Positions 9,931 to 21,999 of a stretch of DNA of 64,000 nucleotides are shown here, piece by piece. The DNA lies in assembly GCA_943735955.1 (NCBI GenBank), contig OX030963.1, positions 5,843,727 to 5,907,726 of the forward strand, given 5' to 3'. Each line of letters begins with the position of its first letter. Position 1 is the first letter of the stretch. The notes under the pieces are model-generated. The model had not been told where the DNA came from. It did no database searches and worked only from the letters and a program-made list of their open reading frames with translations. A program made the translations under genes and the position numbers. Source of the DNA: Piscicola geometra (Eukaryota; Annelida; Clitellata; Hirudinida; Piscicolidae).

Positions 9931-10827
9931 ATGCGCATTAATTTCTTCATGCATAAAATAAACCCTCAGACTTTTTTTACCTTCGACAAAGAGACGGCAA
10001 TAGCTTTTCTGCAAATCAACAATATTCTCCATCAAGAACGTTTATGTAGCAATGGCCACAAAATGAAACTCTCAGTTCCGCTTGAGGCGTGGAGGTGTTC
10101 CAAAAGGACTTGTCGCCAAAGAATGGCAATCCGAAAGGGAACGTGGCTGGAGAAGAGTAGAATGGAGTTCGCAAAAGTAATTTCCTTCATTTATTTATGG
10201 TCGAAAAGTAAGATAACACTCAGATACTGCCACGACAAATTGAATATTCAGCACTCAACCACTATTACATGGAAAAACTATCTTCGTGAAGTCTGTGCTT
10301 GGCGGCTTCTTCATACACCAACAATAGTGGGCGGCCCAGGCCTGCATGTCGAGGTCGATGAAAATCTCTTCGCTGAAAGTAAAAAACATAAAGGACGGGT
10401 AATTCCACAGAAATTGATTTTTGGGGGAATCTGCAGGGAGACGAAAGAGGCGTTCATGTACGCAGTGCCAGATCTAACTGCCACCACCCTGCTGCGGATG
10501 ATCAAAACCTGCATTGCTCCCGGGTCGATCATCTCGTCTGACAAGTGGGCATCCTACCCAGGGATTGAAGAGATGCTTGGGGCGTCCTACACCCTCCGCA
10601 CGGCCAACGACAGCACGAACCTTGTTGAACCCACAACTGAAGCCCACACTCGCACTATTGATAGTCTATGGGAAATGCTCCATCGGCAAAAATTACTTGA
10701 AAGAGGAGTTTCTAAGTCACAGATGGACAACTATCTAGCAGAGTTTTTATGGAAATACAGGAACAAAACTCAAAACTTATTCATTACTATCCTAAACGAC
10801 ATTAGCAAGTTCAATGTTCTTGAATAA
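9931..10827 (+). CDS. Merlin (IS1016/ISXO2-type) transposase, copy M1
   Basis: Uninterrupted 298-residue transposase of the Merlin superfamily, the eukaryotic relative of IS1595/IS1016. An N-terminal zinc ribbon uses C39, H43, C56 and C61 and ends with IRKGTW. The DDE core shows GPGLHVEVDEN (D143), ISSDKWASYPGI (D204) and RTIDSLWEML. In other copies the last motif is FESLW, so the third acidic residue here is D244 rather than E. A helix-rich tail ends in LAEFLWKYRNK. It closely matches M2 and M4 in the core but less so in the N-terminus. Open but perhaps catalytically weak; inverted ends were not delimited. Confidence 0.85.
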   Translation: MRINFFMHKINPQTFFTFDKETAIAFLQINNILHQERLCSNGHKMKLSVPLEAWRCSKRTCRQRMAIRKGTWLEKSRMEFAKVISFIYLWSKSKITLRYCHDKLNIQHSTTITWKNYLREVCAWRLLHTPTIVGGPGLHVEVDENLFAESKKHKGRVIPQKLIFGGICRETKEAFMYAVPDLTATTLLRMIKTCIAPGSIISSDKWASYPGIEEMLGASYTLRTANDSTNLVEPTTEAHTRTIDSLWEMLHRQKLLERGVSKSQMDNYLAEFLWKYRNKTQNLFITILNDISKFNVLE

Positions 10828-10829
10828 AA

Positions 10830-12120
10830 TGTATAAATTACATTTTGCCTTTTTATTATAATAAAATTTTAAGATTACAAATTTTTTAATTTTTTTATTG
10901 TTTTTGAAGAAGTTATAAAGCAATAAGTTTTTTTATTTTATTATTCAAATATAAAAAATTTAAAATATATTGATGAGTAAAATGTTAAAAAACTATTCAA
11001 TTTCACAATATAAATATCCCCTGATATACGAGTTCCAGTAGATTTCTATTTAGCCACGAGTGGTTCTTTTTGTTAGTTGCAGTTTTCGTCGTATAAAATT
11101 TCCTTTTTTGAGCAACACGTTTCTATAATTGATAAGATTATTAGGAAATTTAAAAAATCTATTAATTGCATATAACATCAAAATAATTATCAAAGCATGA
11201 ACTCTTCGCCATATCATAGTTCTCGGGCACGTCGACGTAGGCTCTCAGGAATGGTCAATAAACGCCATCCATGATATTCTTTGTCGTCGTTTTGGCGTTG
11301 TAGTTATAATGTTTTTAATGTGTTAAGTGGTGTTAATTGTATCTGCATCTAGCGTTTAAAATGTAAGCATAAGTTCAAGAGTAAGCTTCGAATATGAGAA
11401 ATAATTAAAAATTCGTCTCGCGATGAATCGTCTTGCGACGAATTGTCCGTGATGAATTATCTGGACACCGCACGAGTTGCTTGATTTTCAGGCTTTACGC
11501 AAAAAACCTGATTAACTATTCTGACTAACATATACTAGTGTTTAGAATTAACATAGGAAAAAATATGTTCAATACATTTTTGTTATCTGTTAAGTTTGCA
11601 TAGGGTCTCATTTTAAGTCATTCAGTGTTGTGAATAACTCAGTAAAATCTACGGCCTCTTGAGCAATTTTTAGCGAACCTCCAAAGACGTTTCTGTTTTG
11701 ATTTTTTCATATTTTTTATAAAAATCTTATTTTTCATTAAAACCATTTTTTTCCTTTATGTAAATGCAACCTTTCTTTAAAACATTCTTTTTGTTTATTT
11801 TCTGAATACTAAATTAATATGAAGCTATAATAAATTTAAAATATAAATTTTATATTAAGAGTGTTCACAGTACACAGGAAAACAAAATACAACTTAGCAA
11901 GTTAAACATTACTAATTGCTTCTAAATGACAATGAATTTTGTGTGTATGGAACAGGGATCTGTCTTCGTTGATCTCTCTTCAGCATCCACCTTCTCCGAC
12001 AATATTGATAACCCTAAGAAATCTTCACTTAAATACCTAAGATGACCTTTCTGAAATATGGTTATAAATACAGTGTGGTGGTGAAAAAACAAAGATGGCT
12101 TGAATTTCTTTCAAGTTTAT
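10830..12120. other. AT-rich repeat flank
   Basis: No gene found. It holds the Merlin 3' flank and the right inverted end of the composite block (11425-11470), followed by a hairpin-forming repeat with TCAGGCTTTACGC and CCTGA near 11490, also seen near 9850 and 30400. Confidence 0.4.
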
Positions 12121-12129
12121 TTTGAAATA

Positions 12130-12790
12130 TGCCCTAAAAGAAGCATCTTTAAGCAGAAGATACCTTTTTCCATCCATCTTGCTATGAGAATGAGCTTAAT
12201 GAATCCAGGATAGTCCTGTCGTGTCTGATTAATCCGACTCAGTTGATCATACAAAAGGAAATTATATCCTCATAATTATTCTCGAGCCTCATTTCCTCTC
12301 TTTCTGTTGAGGAAGAGCTTTTGGTATTTTTTTTACTTGGAGCAAAGTTAATTGGCTCAATGACAGCCTAGTTATATTCAAATAATCTAAAAATTGAAAT
12401 AGTTGGTTCACAAGAAACAACTACTAAATCAAAAACGACTGGCAATTATTTCCAGCACATGATGTCTGCAGAACGAAAATAGTAATCGTTTATCAAAATC
12501 TTTCTGAAAAACCGTGATTGTAAACTTTTCAACTCTAGTGTTTGCACTTGCACTGTCAAAACACAATCCAGTAAGCCAGTCAGGGACTTCTTTTTACTTA
12601 TTGAAAATTTAAATGACCTTATTCCTCATCAAAACATCAGTACCAGAGCCGGATAGTTTTGGAATGGCTAGAAGTTTTTCAATCTTTTGAAGTTGTGCAA
12701 AGGGTAAAATCATTAACATTAACAACAACAGCTTTAAAAACAGAGACAACAATGTCATAGCTCGATGTGGTGTGGCCTTAGTCTTAATAT
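12130..12790 (-). pseudogene. Broken transposase-like gene with CFD and CRHH motifs
   Basis: On the minus strand a broken reading frame gives KLLAIPKLSGSGT, then WLTGLCFDSASANT, then LLFSFCRHHVLEIIAS. This order (IPKL-S-G, G-x-CFDT-x-SNT, CRHH-x-E) resembles a family of transposon-derived proteins in cnidarians and insects that I recall only as uncharacterised and hAT-related. Several stops interrupt it, with no recognisable zinc finger or terminal repeats. The family assignment is tentative; the presence of an old coding sequence is better supported. Confidence 0.55.
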
Positions 12791-13083
12791 TTATTTTGTA
12801 AACAACCTAGATCATTTTAAAGTAATAAAAAAATTCAATTTAAGTCAGAAAACGTTCTGGACACTAACATTTAACAAAATATTTAATAAACGGAAAATAT
12901 GTATCAATCAAAAGGTTTTACCTCATTGAGGGGTCACTGTTCTTGAGATAAATACCTAAGATTTTACATTTGAATTATGCTAGTAAATGGCACATTTTGA
13001 CACCTTACGCGTTAAGTTTTTCTAAAATATTTTTTCTGGTGAACATTTTAAAGGATACTTTGTTTTTTAATGTAATTTATTAA

Positions 13084-13962
13084 ATGCGTGTTAATTTCTT
13101 TATGCTCAAAATCAACCTTCAGACTTTTTTTACCTTCGACAAAGAGACGGCAATAGCTTTTCTGCAAAGTCACGGAATTCTACATATGGAACGTTTATGC
13201 AGGAATAGCCACAAAATGAAATTTTCAGTCTATCAAGAGGCATGGAGCTGCAGCAAAATAAGGTGTCGGCAAAAAATGGGCATCCGAAAAGGAACGTAGT
13301 TGGAGAAGAGTAAAATAGAGTTTGCAAAAGTAATTTCCTTCATTTATTGCTGGTCTAAAAATAAAACAACAATCAAAGACTGCTTAGAAGAATTAAAAAT
13401 CAAGCACAACACCACTGCTTCCTGGAAAAGCTTTCTTCGTGAAGTCTGTGCTTGGTGGCTTCTTCATACACCAACAATAGTGGGCGGCCCAGGCCTGCAT
13501 GTCGATATTGTTGAGAATCTTTTTGCTGAAAGTAAACAAAATGAAAGACGGGTACTTCCTCAAAAGTGGAGTTTTGGGGGGATCTGCAGGGAAAAAAATG
13601 AAGCGTTTATGTACGCAGTGTCAGATCGAACTGCTGCAGATGATCAAGGCCTGCATTGCTCCCGGGTCGATCATCTCGTCTGACAAGTGGGCATCCTACC
13701 CAGGGATTGAAGGGATGCTTGGGGCGTCCTACACCCTCCGCACGGCCAGCAACAGCACGAATCTTGTCGAACTCACAACTGAAGCCCATGCTGTTGAGAG
13801 TCTGTGGGAAATGCTCCATCGCAAAAATTGATTGAAAGGGGAATTGCTAAGTCACAGATGGACAACTATCCAGCAGAGTTTTTATGGAAGTACAGGAACA
13901 AAACTCAAAACTTATTCATTACTATCCTAAACGACATTAGCAAGTTCAATTTTCTTGAATAA
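13084..13962 (+). pseudogene. Merlin transposase, copy M2, broken
   Basis: Same family and order as M1: zinc ribbon (RLCRNSHKMK ... CSKIRCRQKMGIRKGT), an in-frame stop after residue 71 (13297), then the core in shifted frames. The first catalytic motif is GPGLHVDIVEN, with V where M1 and M5 have D. The second motif SSDKWASYPGI and the third VESLWEML survive. A frameshift near 13635 and another near 13828 precede the tail. The core DNA is nearly the same as in M1, while the first 400 bases are much more diverged. Confidence 0.85.
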
Positions 13963-14373
13963 AATGTTAAATTTACATGTTGCCTTTTTATTATAATAAA
14001 ATTTTAAGATTAAAAGTTTTTTCATTTTATTTATTGATATAATTCAGGATATAATTGAAAGTCTGCCAATATAAAAAGTAAGCAGAAAACTTTTACAGCT
14101 GTTCAGACATTTTCAGAGGTCTATTTGGAAATTTGAATTGGTGATTAGAAAAATCTTTTTGCTCTACTTGTGGGAAAGGGCGGGAATATAGGAAAAGAGA
14201 AGACGGAAGAAGATCAAAGAAACTGGAAGGCAGATCGGGTAAAATTATTATTTAATCACTTTGTTTCATTTGACATTTTAAAGGTTTTATATACAGTTTT
14301 GCTCAATGTATTATAACTTTGCACTTTTTTGTGTGCTATTGTTTTATCTGACATTTAAAAATTTCAATTTTTA
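13963..14373. other. Merlin 3' flank, no gene
   Basis: The first 60 bases match the M1 3' flank (TTGCCTTTTTATTATAATAA), then unassigned AT-rich DNA. Nothing else recognised. Confidence 0.4.
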
Positions 14374-14535
14374 GCGAGCGGGTTGGCTTAGGTGGTAAAG
14401 TCATTGGACCTGCAATTTAAAGGTCGCCAGTTCGAATCCCTGTTCAGCCAACCTAGTGTATATGATGCTGTGTTTCACGACTTAAATCGTGTGAGTGGCG
14501 CCTCAGTTGCGTGCCTTGGCGCATTATATATACGC
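14374..14535 (+). mobile_element. tRNA-derived SINE, 3'-truncated
   Basis: A tRNA-like head with A box TGGCTTAGGTGG (14384-14395) and B box AGTTCGAATCC (14429-14439), followed by a body (CCTAGTGTATATGATGC ... GGCGCCT ... CCTTGGCGCAT) shared with the SINE at 19945-20196. The shared 3' tail of that copy is missing here. The spacing suits an internal RNA polymerase III promoter. Confidence 0.8.
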
Positions 14536-14539
14536 ATAA

Positions 14540-17150
14540 CTTATTTTTATATTTTTTACTTTTATAAATACCTTGAGGTATTGAAATCACTATTTTTTTA
14601 CTTAAAATCATTTTTTTATTTTAAAAAATGCACATATAATTTACGGAAACCCCATCCTGGAGACTTCATCCTAGGAGAACTAATCCTGTGAAGATCTCAT
14701 CCTCTGGAGACCTCATCTTGTAGACAAGTAGTAATGAAAAATGGTCTCAGTCCCACTTCTAGAAAACGGACTAAAATATATAATCATTTTAGAAATCCAT
14801 TTAAACGTCGAATATCTACCGGAATAGCCGCCAGCAATAACTTTGAAGATTCCATGACAGTCTGGCGTTTAAGGCATATGACCTAAATAGACCTTGGACG
14901 AACTAGCCTTTAACCAAATTAGATCTTGGACCAAATATTCCTCTAGACCCATTGGTCCATTTTATATCTTCTTTATAATTAGCAACCGCCACGAAATTTT
15001 TACAATTTAGTAATTTAAAAAATAAAATATTCCTATGATAGATTTTGAAGTGCAAATTTCAAATCAGTTTTCATTTTCCAAATATCTCAAATGGTTCAAA
15101 AGTTATTCAATTTTTAAACTCCCGAAAAGTGAGCGTTTTGGCGAAATATTTTCAACGCTTAAGCCAAAATAATACATAAGAGTTTGACGGGACGACGTCG
15201 GGACGTTATTTCATTATAACTTTTTTGATGAGTATCATTTAATGTTGAAACTTGACAAGATCATGTATTTAAAAAAAAGGAAGTAGTATTTTAACAAAAT
15301 TAATTCATAATAAAATAAAAGATTTTAAACCGTTTATTTTCCACCAAAATAAATAAATATTTAAAAGTACATAAACTTTATGTTGGAATAGAAAACGAAA
15401 TTCTACTTTTTTAAATATATAAAAAAAATGTATTAACAATAAAAAGCGAAAATGAATAATATTAAAAGAATGATAAATATTTAAATAAAACAACGAAATT
15501 TGTATAAACAATAAAAAGTGAGAATGAACAATATTTAATGAATGATAAATATTTAAATAAAAACTAAATTGTATTAATAATAAAAATAGGTAGCCTAGCT
15601 GCTAAACTAAGACAATATATATGTTCGTTTTTAAAAAAGTTTTTTAACTCTAGAACTAGGCCATTGCTTATAAAAACAACTTTTTTCAAACTTTTATTTT
15701 TTATATCAATACAGTTGAGACCAAGCTTCTGACAGATTGGGCCAGAAAATTCGATTTGAATACAACTGTATTTTAAAGTTTAAAAAATTATCATCTGTAA
15801 AGTTGTTACGCTCAAATGGCTTAATTTATTATTATGGACTCTAAGCTATGAATATCATAAGAACCAATACAATGAATGTAAATAAATCAAACTTAAAAAA
15901 ATAAACCAACCAAGAATAACTATGAATTTTCAAATAATATAGAAATTTAGCATTTAAACGGCGATAACTATTCAACAGAATCTGTTGAACAGATGATATA
16001 AAAGCAAAAACTTAATTGTGATGCGCTTTACATTTAATAAAATGCAATACGTATGATTTGTATTTTAAAAGCCACAAACGGAGGAGCACTTTTTTTCAAT
16101 GAAGTTGATACCATTTTAAAGATTAGGAAATGTACTTTCAGAATGTATTTGCTAGATTTTAATTATATTATTAAAAGTAGTTTAAAATTCAAAGTGAAAA
16201 ATTTGAAGTTTCTTTTCTCGTTTAATTATTTGAGAAATAATTTTCTAGCATTCGGTTTGAAGTAGGAAATTCAAATACGATTTTAATGATATATAATTCA
16301 TTTATATACATTATATTTTGGTTTCTAAATTTGAAAATGAACAAGTAGGTGTCGATTCAAAAAGTCCAGATGCCTCAGCGTAAAGTTGACTTGATATGAT
16401 ATTAAGTTTTAAATATTGGTTTTTTAAGCTTAGTTAATTAAATTTTACTTTTTATTAAATTTTTTAAATGAAAAAATGGTTAAACTTTAATTTAATTACA
16501 ATTTGAATTTTATTTAAAAGCTAGAACCTTAAATAAAAGCAATTTATTGTGCTGATTGCACGTATTAACGAAATTCGCCACTTTTAGCTCATTTGCATAT
16601 CGTTCGTGGCGGTTGCTATTTATAATCATGTCGTTTTCGACATTTAAATCGCATATGCGTGAAAAAATTAATTTCATTTGTATTTTATAGTTAAATTCAT
16701 ATTATATTATTTATAGGATACTTAATATTATTTTTTTATCCTTAATTTGATATTTGATAGCTTCTTTCATATTTCATAATTTATTTTATATTTGATAATA
16801 AATGATATAGGGGAGATCGGGGCAAGATGACGAGCCGGGAAAGATGAAGAATATTTTCAGTTTTTCACCAGTCCAAAATTTTTTTCTCGTTTTGTTTCTT
16901 TTCGGCTGGTCATCATAATTTTGGCTCTCAAAAATTTTGACATGGTTCCGACACATTTCTGAAACTAAAAATTTGGTCTCCGCACTCAATTCCGGTCCAA
17001 AACTTGATATTCTTGACATTTCATAGCATTTAATATTTGAATTGATAGCAAAAAAGTGTTTAAAAAGTTTTAGGATGGCTTAAGGTGGAGTGTAGTTATA
17101 ACAGGATGGTGTAAAATTAAGACGAGAGGTATGATGAAAAAGGGTTAAAA
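14540..17150. other. AT-rich gene-free stretch
   Basis: No coding region supported. Contains a short run of GGAGACTTCATCCT-like repeats (14650-14725), a motif GACCTTGGACGAACTAGCC near 14890 also repeated in tandem at 32120-32275, and direct near-duplicate AT-rich blocks at 15420-15580. The open frames here are short and look random. Confidence 0.4.
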
Positions 17151-17152
17151 GC

Positions 17153-17172
17153 AGGGACGGCGATCTGCGGAA
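17153..17172. repeat. Possible hAT-type terminal repeat
   Basis: CAGGGACGGCGATCTGCGG resembles, in opposite orientation, GCAGCATATCGCCGCCCCTG at about 55024-55043. It could be the left end of the hAT element whose gene begins just beyond, but no matching right end with a target duplication was found. Confidence 0.35.
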
Positions 17173-17439
17173 AATCTTGGGGGGGTTCTCCCCAGGGTTG
17201 GAATCAAAGAACCGGTATCGACCAATACAGTAAAAGCAATACTATTTAGTATTGTTTACTGTAGTGCAAATTATTTTTGTATAAACTATTAATATTTGTA
17301 TCACCAAACATTTTTTTAAAAGTTTGATACTCAATAAAAATACTTTTCTATTGCCATTATGAGCGATTTGAAGAAAAACAATAGCGATTTTAGTACCTTT
17401 CATTATTTGTCATCTATATAAATTCATTTACAACTAGCT

Positions 17440-17585
17440 ATCAACCCATCAAATAAATTTTATAAAATCTTGTTTTCCATTCGTTTCTGAGTCAAATAGT
17501 TGTAAAAAATTACAAATAGATTTAAATTTTCCAAAGTTATAAACAAATATACATTGGGAGATTTTTTTTGGCCCACTGTGGGCCA
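17440..17585 (-). mobile_element. Truncated mariner-type MITE end
   Basis: In reverse complement this begins CACAGTGGGCCAAAAAAAA and continues with ATGTATATTTGTTTATAAC and TTTGACTCAG, matching the left arm of the 6493-7195 MITE. It lies against the 3' end of the hAT gene, so the last ~40 residues of that open frame are translated MITE sequence. Confidence 0.7.
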
Positions 17586-17589
17586 TTTA

Positions 17590-19250
17590 GATAACATAAA
17601 ATACCCTCTTTGCCTGTCCTGCCCTCTCCCCACAGCTCGTTTACTCCAATTTTCAAAAAGACCCCTTCGAATGTCTGACCGACTATTAAATTCTTCTGCT
17701 AGCCTTTTCAAATCCAGACTGTCAAGTATATCCTGATGTACATGACAAACGGCCAGTGAATTCAAGCGATGCTGTGTCATAGGTGCACGCAACCAAGTCT
17801 TAAGACGCCGCAAAGCACTAAAAGATCTTTCGGCAGTACATGACGTTATTGGACACACAAGCATCAACCTGATCAATCTTTCAACCTAAGGAAACAGATG
17901 TCTGGCTTCCGTGATCATGGCTTGAATTATTTTTTGCGTTTGTGCTAAATTTGTGTACTCATTCTGGTCTTCAAACATAGCTAACTGTGAACAAAGACCA
18001 GTTTCATTTAACTCACGATACTGCTTGCAAATATCATAGTTCACTTCACCAGTTAGCAACATTGTCTCCAGCTGCAAGTAAGAACGCAAACCAGGAGAAT
18101 CTCGATTGAACCTTTTTGTGAGTTGCATGATTGCAATGTCTATGACAGCGTAATATGCTGCTCGATAATGTTTCTCTGGTGTTGTTGCTACATAAGCTGG
18201 TCCCAGCCCACAATACTTTTGTAGCGGCTATCTCACCCGAGGTACAGCAAGCGGCTCGAGATCATATGCCAAAACCATACTGTTGACATCTCTGAAAATG
18301 GCGTTAAACTGTTCATCTGATCGTAGGCGACGCAGTTCTTGCACAACTGAATCAGTCGCTGCAACCATTCCACTGACCTTGGCACTTGCTGATTACAACG
18401 ACTTGTTTAACTGTTGCAGAAGTGAAAACACCAAAACAACTAATTTGAGGGCCAGTGCAGTAGTGCACTGTTAAAAAAAGGCTTCAAGCCTTTACAGCTG
18501 TTTCATCAGCATTACCTCTGGAAGCAAATGATTCCAAGCTAACACGTACCACTTCATAATGTTCAAGCACAGAAGACATTGCAGATACTCTGGTGAGCCA
18601 TTTTGTAGAAAAAAGAAATTTTATACTATACTTTTATTGAGAGGCTCATCAGGAAAATCAATTATAAGAGACACTAGAGCATCACTAAACTGCTTCTTGA
18701 CCCTCCCTGAACGATTGTAAAAAGCACCTAACTCTTGAAAAAACTTAAATGAATTGCTCACAAAGGGATTTGCGGCAGCTGTGTGCTGGGCAACAAGATT
18801 TGCACACTGTGCAGAACAGTGGAAAAACAATGCAAGTGGATACTTAATGCTGATAATAGCCTGATAACCATTATATCGGCCGTTCATGTAAGAAGCGCCG
18901 TCATAAGTCTGAGCTCTTAGTTTTTCTATAGGTAGCATAATTCTGATCAGAAAATCTTTTACTACAACAGATAATGTTTTTCCGATCGTGTCTAGTGGGC
19001 TGAATAAACCAATAATCGGTTCATTAACATTCAGAGCTTCATCAAAAAAACGAATGCATATCGATTACTGCTCTAACCCATTCCAGTCTTGTGTGCCGTC
19101 AGCCACAACACCAAACTGGCTTGATTCGGCATTAACAGTGCACACTGTGTTTCTAACGATATAATGAGCTAAAAGCCTCGGCATTTCTTTTTGGCAGTTA
19201 TGCGATATGAAACTTGTAGTTTGATTTAACCAAAACTTTAGTAAATGTTC
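17590..19250 (-). pseudogene. hAT-type transposase (DUF4371 class), broken
   Basis: Minus-strand hAT-family gene of the type related to ZMYM1 and THAP0-like proteins. In order: FGVVADGTQDWNGLEQ (first catalytic Asp region), SICIRFFDE, TYDGASYMNGRYNGYQA, FFHCSAQCANLVAQHT (the HCxAHxLNL motif), a helical insertion, then ITSCTAERSFSALRRLKTWL and the C-terminal dimerisation helix. The reading is split by several stops and frameshifts (near 19075, 18960-18620 and 17886), so it is not functional. The N-terminus was not found. The last residues run into a mariner-type MITE. Confidence 0.8.
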
Positions 19251-19259
19251 GAAGCCTTT

Positions 19260-19940
19260 TGAAATTCATTAACTTTGGTTCATCTAAAAAATTGAAAGGG
19301 TCGATATTGAAGTGGACCTCAGAACCCCCTATGAACATCGCCCATGCAAAATAAGTAACACAATGTGAATGATTTTAAAAAAATGTAAATCTGTCTGCTT
19401 GCATAAAGTGAACCGATATTTTCTGAAAATCATTCTGAATGTCTGCTTGCGAAAATTGAAAAATCAGAAATCTAATTTATATAAATATAAATTAATAATT
19501 TAAATTTATAAATATAATAAAAAAAGAGTAGGTGGATGAGTATTTGAGTAAGCAAATAATAATTTTGCTTCAGGCAGCTATCACTATAACTACGCCTACC
19601 CAAAATATATTATTGAATAAAATTTCTGTTTCATGCTATGGTTGACGATTATGCTTGTATTGAGATAGGAGTTGAGAAATTATTGTATTTGAAAAACTGA
19701 GAGGTGTCCATGTTAAGATGGACCCCAGGACCCCCCTAGCATTCCTGCCCATACATACTCACAATGTATTACTGTATTAGCATTTTTATCCCATGGTTGA
19801 GGAATTAGGCTCGTATCAAAATGAGTTGAGAAATGTGTATTATTAAAAGAGTGAGGGGGTCCTTGTAAAGATGGACCCCAGGACCCCCTCAGGATTTCCG
19901 CCTACGCCATAGTGATAAAAAAAAGTAGGTGAAGGAGTAT
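19260..19940. other. Repeat of GACCCCAGGACCCCC type
   Basis: The motif AAGATGGACCCCAGGACCCC appears near 19720 and 19870, with related forms near 19315, 20340 and 54960. These look like scattered ends of one DNA transposon family. No gene is seen. Confidence 0.45.
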
Positions 19941-19944
19941 TTAA

Positions 19945-20196
19945 GTTTTTTTTTTGGTCTATATTATTCACAGCCTGACAGACGCATGCCATGTTACAAT
20001 GGTTCTGAGAACCATGGTTCTTATGCGCCAAGGCGCCACTCCACACGACGTACACATCTTTCAATGCATACGTCGCAAACACCGCATCATATACACTAGG
20101 TATATGATAGTTCACAGTTGCTTCCAAGGATTCGAACTGGCAACCTTTAAGTTGCAAGTCCGACGTATACCAACTAAGCCATCCCCGCTCCCCAAG
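19945..20196 (-). mobile_element. tRNA-derived SINE with LINE-like tail
   Basis: Read on the minus strand: A box TGGCTTAGTTGG, B box AGTTCGAATCC, a body ending near GGCGCCTTGGCGCAT, then the tail TAACATGGCATGCGTCTGTC and an A-rich end. The last ~35 bases match the 3' end of the LINEs at 4180-4225 and 31780-31815. A full-length member of the family truncated at 14374. Confidence 0.85.
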
Positions 20197-20199
20197 TAA

Positions 20200-21000
20200 G
20201 CAAAGAATATTTTTATTTCAGACATCCATCACTATAACTATACATACTCACAATGTATTACTGTATAAACATTTACTTTTATGCTCATATCCAAATAGAA
20301 ATTTTTGAATACAAAATGGAAAAAAGTGGGGGGGGGTCCCTATTAAGGTGAACCTTAACACTATCGCCGCCCATGGATTTATTTCATAAATTCTGAATAA
20401 AAACTCCATAAAAAAATTAATTACGAAGCTATTCAAAAGTTTGTCTAATCAAGGCAAGCTGTTAGCTCAATCAAGATGTGAAAGTTGGAATATTAAATTA
20501 TTTGTAATAAATGGAAAACTAAAAGTTGATAAATTTGTGAGCGTGGTCTTAAAATGGCTTCACAAATACATCCACGTCATTTTTTCCTTTATATGTTTGT
20601 TAGCATTCCATTCATAATCAATCATCCATTCAAAAATCTAGTCTGTTGATCGTCACTCTCGTCTCCAGACTAAGCTTCCCTTTATTTTTAGTGTGTTATG
20701 AAGGAAGTCATTTGAATAAATATATATAAAAGATCAATAACAAGTATAAAAGTTTACAACCTTAAATAAACAACATTTTGTTAGATAAATGTATGTTACA
20801 CAAACTTAAGTAAAAGTCATGTTAGATGAATTAATGAGGGGATAAAATAAACTTAAAATATAGTTGAATAAGTTGCTATCAACTTCGGAGGACAATCAAT
20901 GAAGTTCAAGCCGAATTTAAAATTCATATGTATTGAACATTTTAGAATTATGTAATGAAAATAAATGACGTCAAAAAGATTATGTTTACAAGAAATTATA
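20200..21000. other. AT-rich gene-free stretch
   Basis: Nothing supported as a gene. A G-run with GGTCCCTATTAAGGTGAACC near 20330 belongs to the dispersed repeat noted at 19260-19940. Confidence 0.35.
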
Positions 21001-21005
21001 ATTAC

Positions 21006-21995
21006 TAGAGCTGTTCCACGTTTAAACATTTTAATCGCCGTTAATTGAACGATTAAAAATTTAAATAGTGTTAATCGTGTTTTAATGCAAAATTTTTAGC
21101 ATACTTGAAATTAGTATAAACTTTAGTTTTACATTTTAAAAAAATGCATAGAATATGAATCCATAAATGATCAAAAAATGCAAATGTCACACATCTTATT
21201 TGAGCCAGTAACTCAAGCAAACAAGTTTTTCTGAATGTGCTCTGACAAGCTGAATAGACGTTCCCATGGAAGTGTACTTGCAGGAGATGACAAATACTTT
21301 CTTGCCTGTGTAGTTCCTTCATGTTGTTGCCACCAAACAAGCCTACTTCAGGTTCTGCTCTATACCGTTGAATGGTTGACTTTATCATCATTGAAGTATC
21401 TTCGTCTTCAGAATCTGAAATTACATATGTTTGTAGTCTCTAGTTTGGTGAAGGCTGTACAGTTTTGGAGGCTTTCTTATCTTCTACTAGTTTTTTCAAC
21501 TCTTTCATTTTTTTTAAATATTTAACATTTTTAAATCAGGGGTCTTATGATGTGCCAATTCTTAAACATGAGATAATCTGCTTAATATTTCTTTGCTCCA
21601 GTTCGAAAAAATTTTTGTATGTGAAACGAATGCCATAAGCTGGATTATCTTTTGAAGTGCATATTTTTGTTTAAAGTGACAAACTGCAAGTAACAGTATT
21701 GAACCTGTTACGTGGTTTTCACCGCCAACAAGTTCTGTTGCAAATCTACGAAAAATGATTTTTTAAAAATGAAATGCAATGTTTCGTATCCGTTTCTTGA
21801 CAGTAAATTGAGAGAGTGTTCGGGTTTACTTGCTGACCAAGAAGCCAACACAGCGAAAAACAGTTTAATTTTTATAAATTTAAATGCATTAACGTTTTCA
21901 ACGGCGTTGAAAATTTCAACGGCGTTGAAAATTTCAACGAGCATAAATTGATTAACGCCTTAATCGAAAGTTTACTTAGATTAAAGCCCAGTTCT
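21006..21995 (-). mobile_element. hAT element remnant with dimerisation domain
   Basis: Candidate inverted ends TAGAGCTGTTC (from about 21006) and TAGAACTGGGC (reverse complement, to about 21995). On the minus strand, frame-shifted pieces read YRAEPEVGLFGGNN, then RKYLSSPASTLPWERLFSL and SEHIQKNLFA, the ZBED-like hAT C-terminal dimerisation motif (family: PxSSxxxERxFSxAG). The catalytic centre is absent. A short tandem GGCGTTGAAAATTTCAAC lies at 21900-21940. Nonautonomous and decayed. Confidence 0.65.
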
Positions 21996-21999
21996 AAAA

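Larger units (their letters stand above)
8205..11470. mobile_element. Composite repeat block with inverted ends
   Basis: Left end 8212-8256 carries the inverse of a motif at 11425-11462 (GCGACGAATTGTCCGTGATG). Between them lie a Tc1-like relic and a Merlin gene. A direct copy of the right-end sequence (GACGAATTATCTGGAC) is also at about 9816, and a further copy of the longer repeat is at 30365-30430. This suggests a family of DNA elements with nested insertions; the exact limits are uncertain. Confidence 0.45.

Noticed and set aside
14374..14450. A functional tRNA gene
   Set aside because: Only the A and B boxes fit; arms do not fold cleanly and the same head and body recur at 20196 as a SINE.
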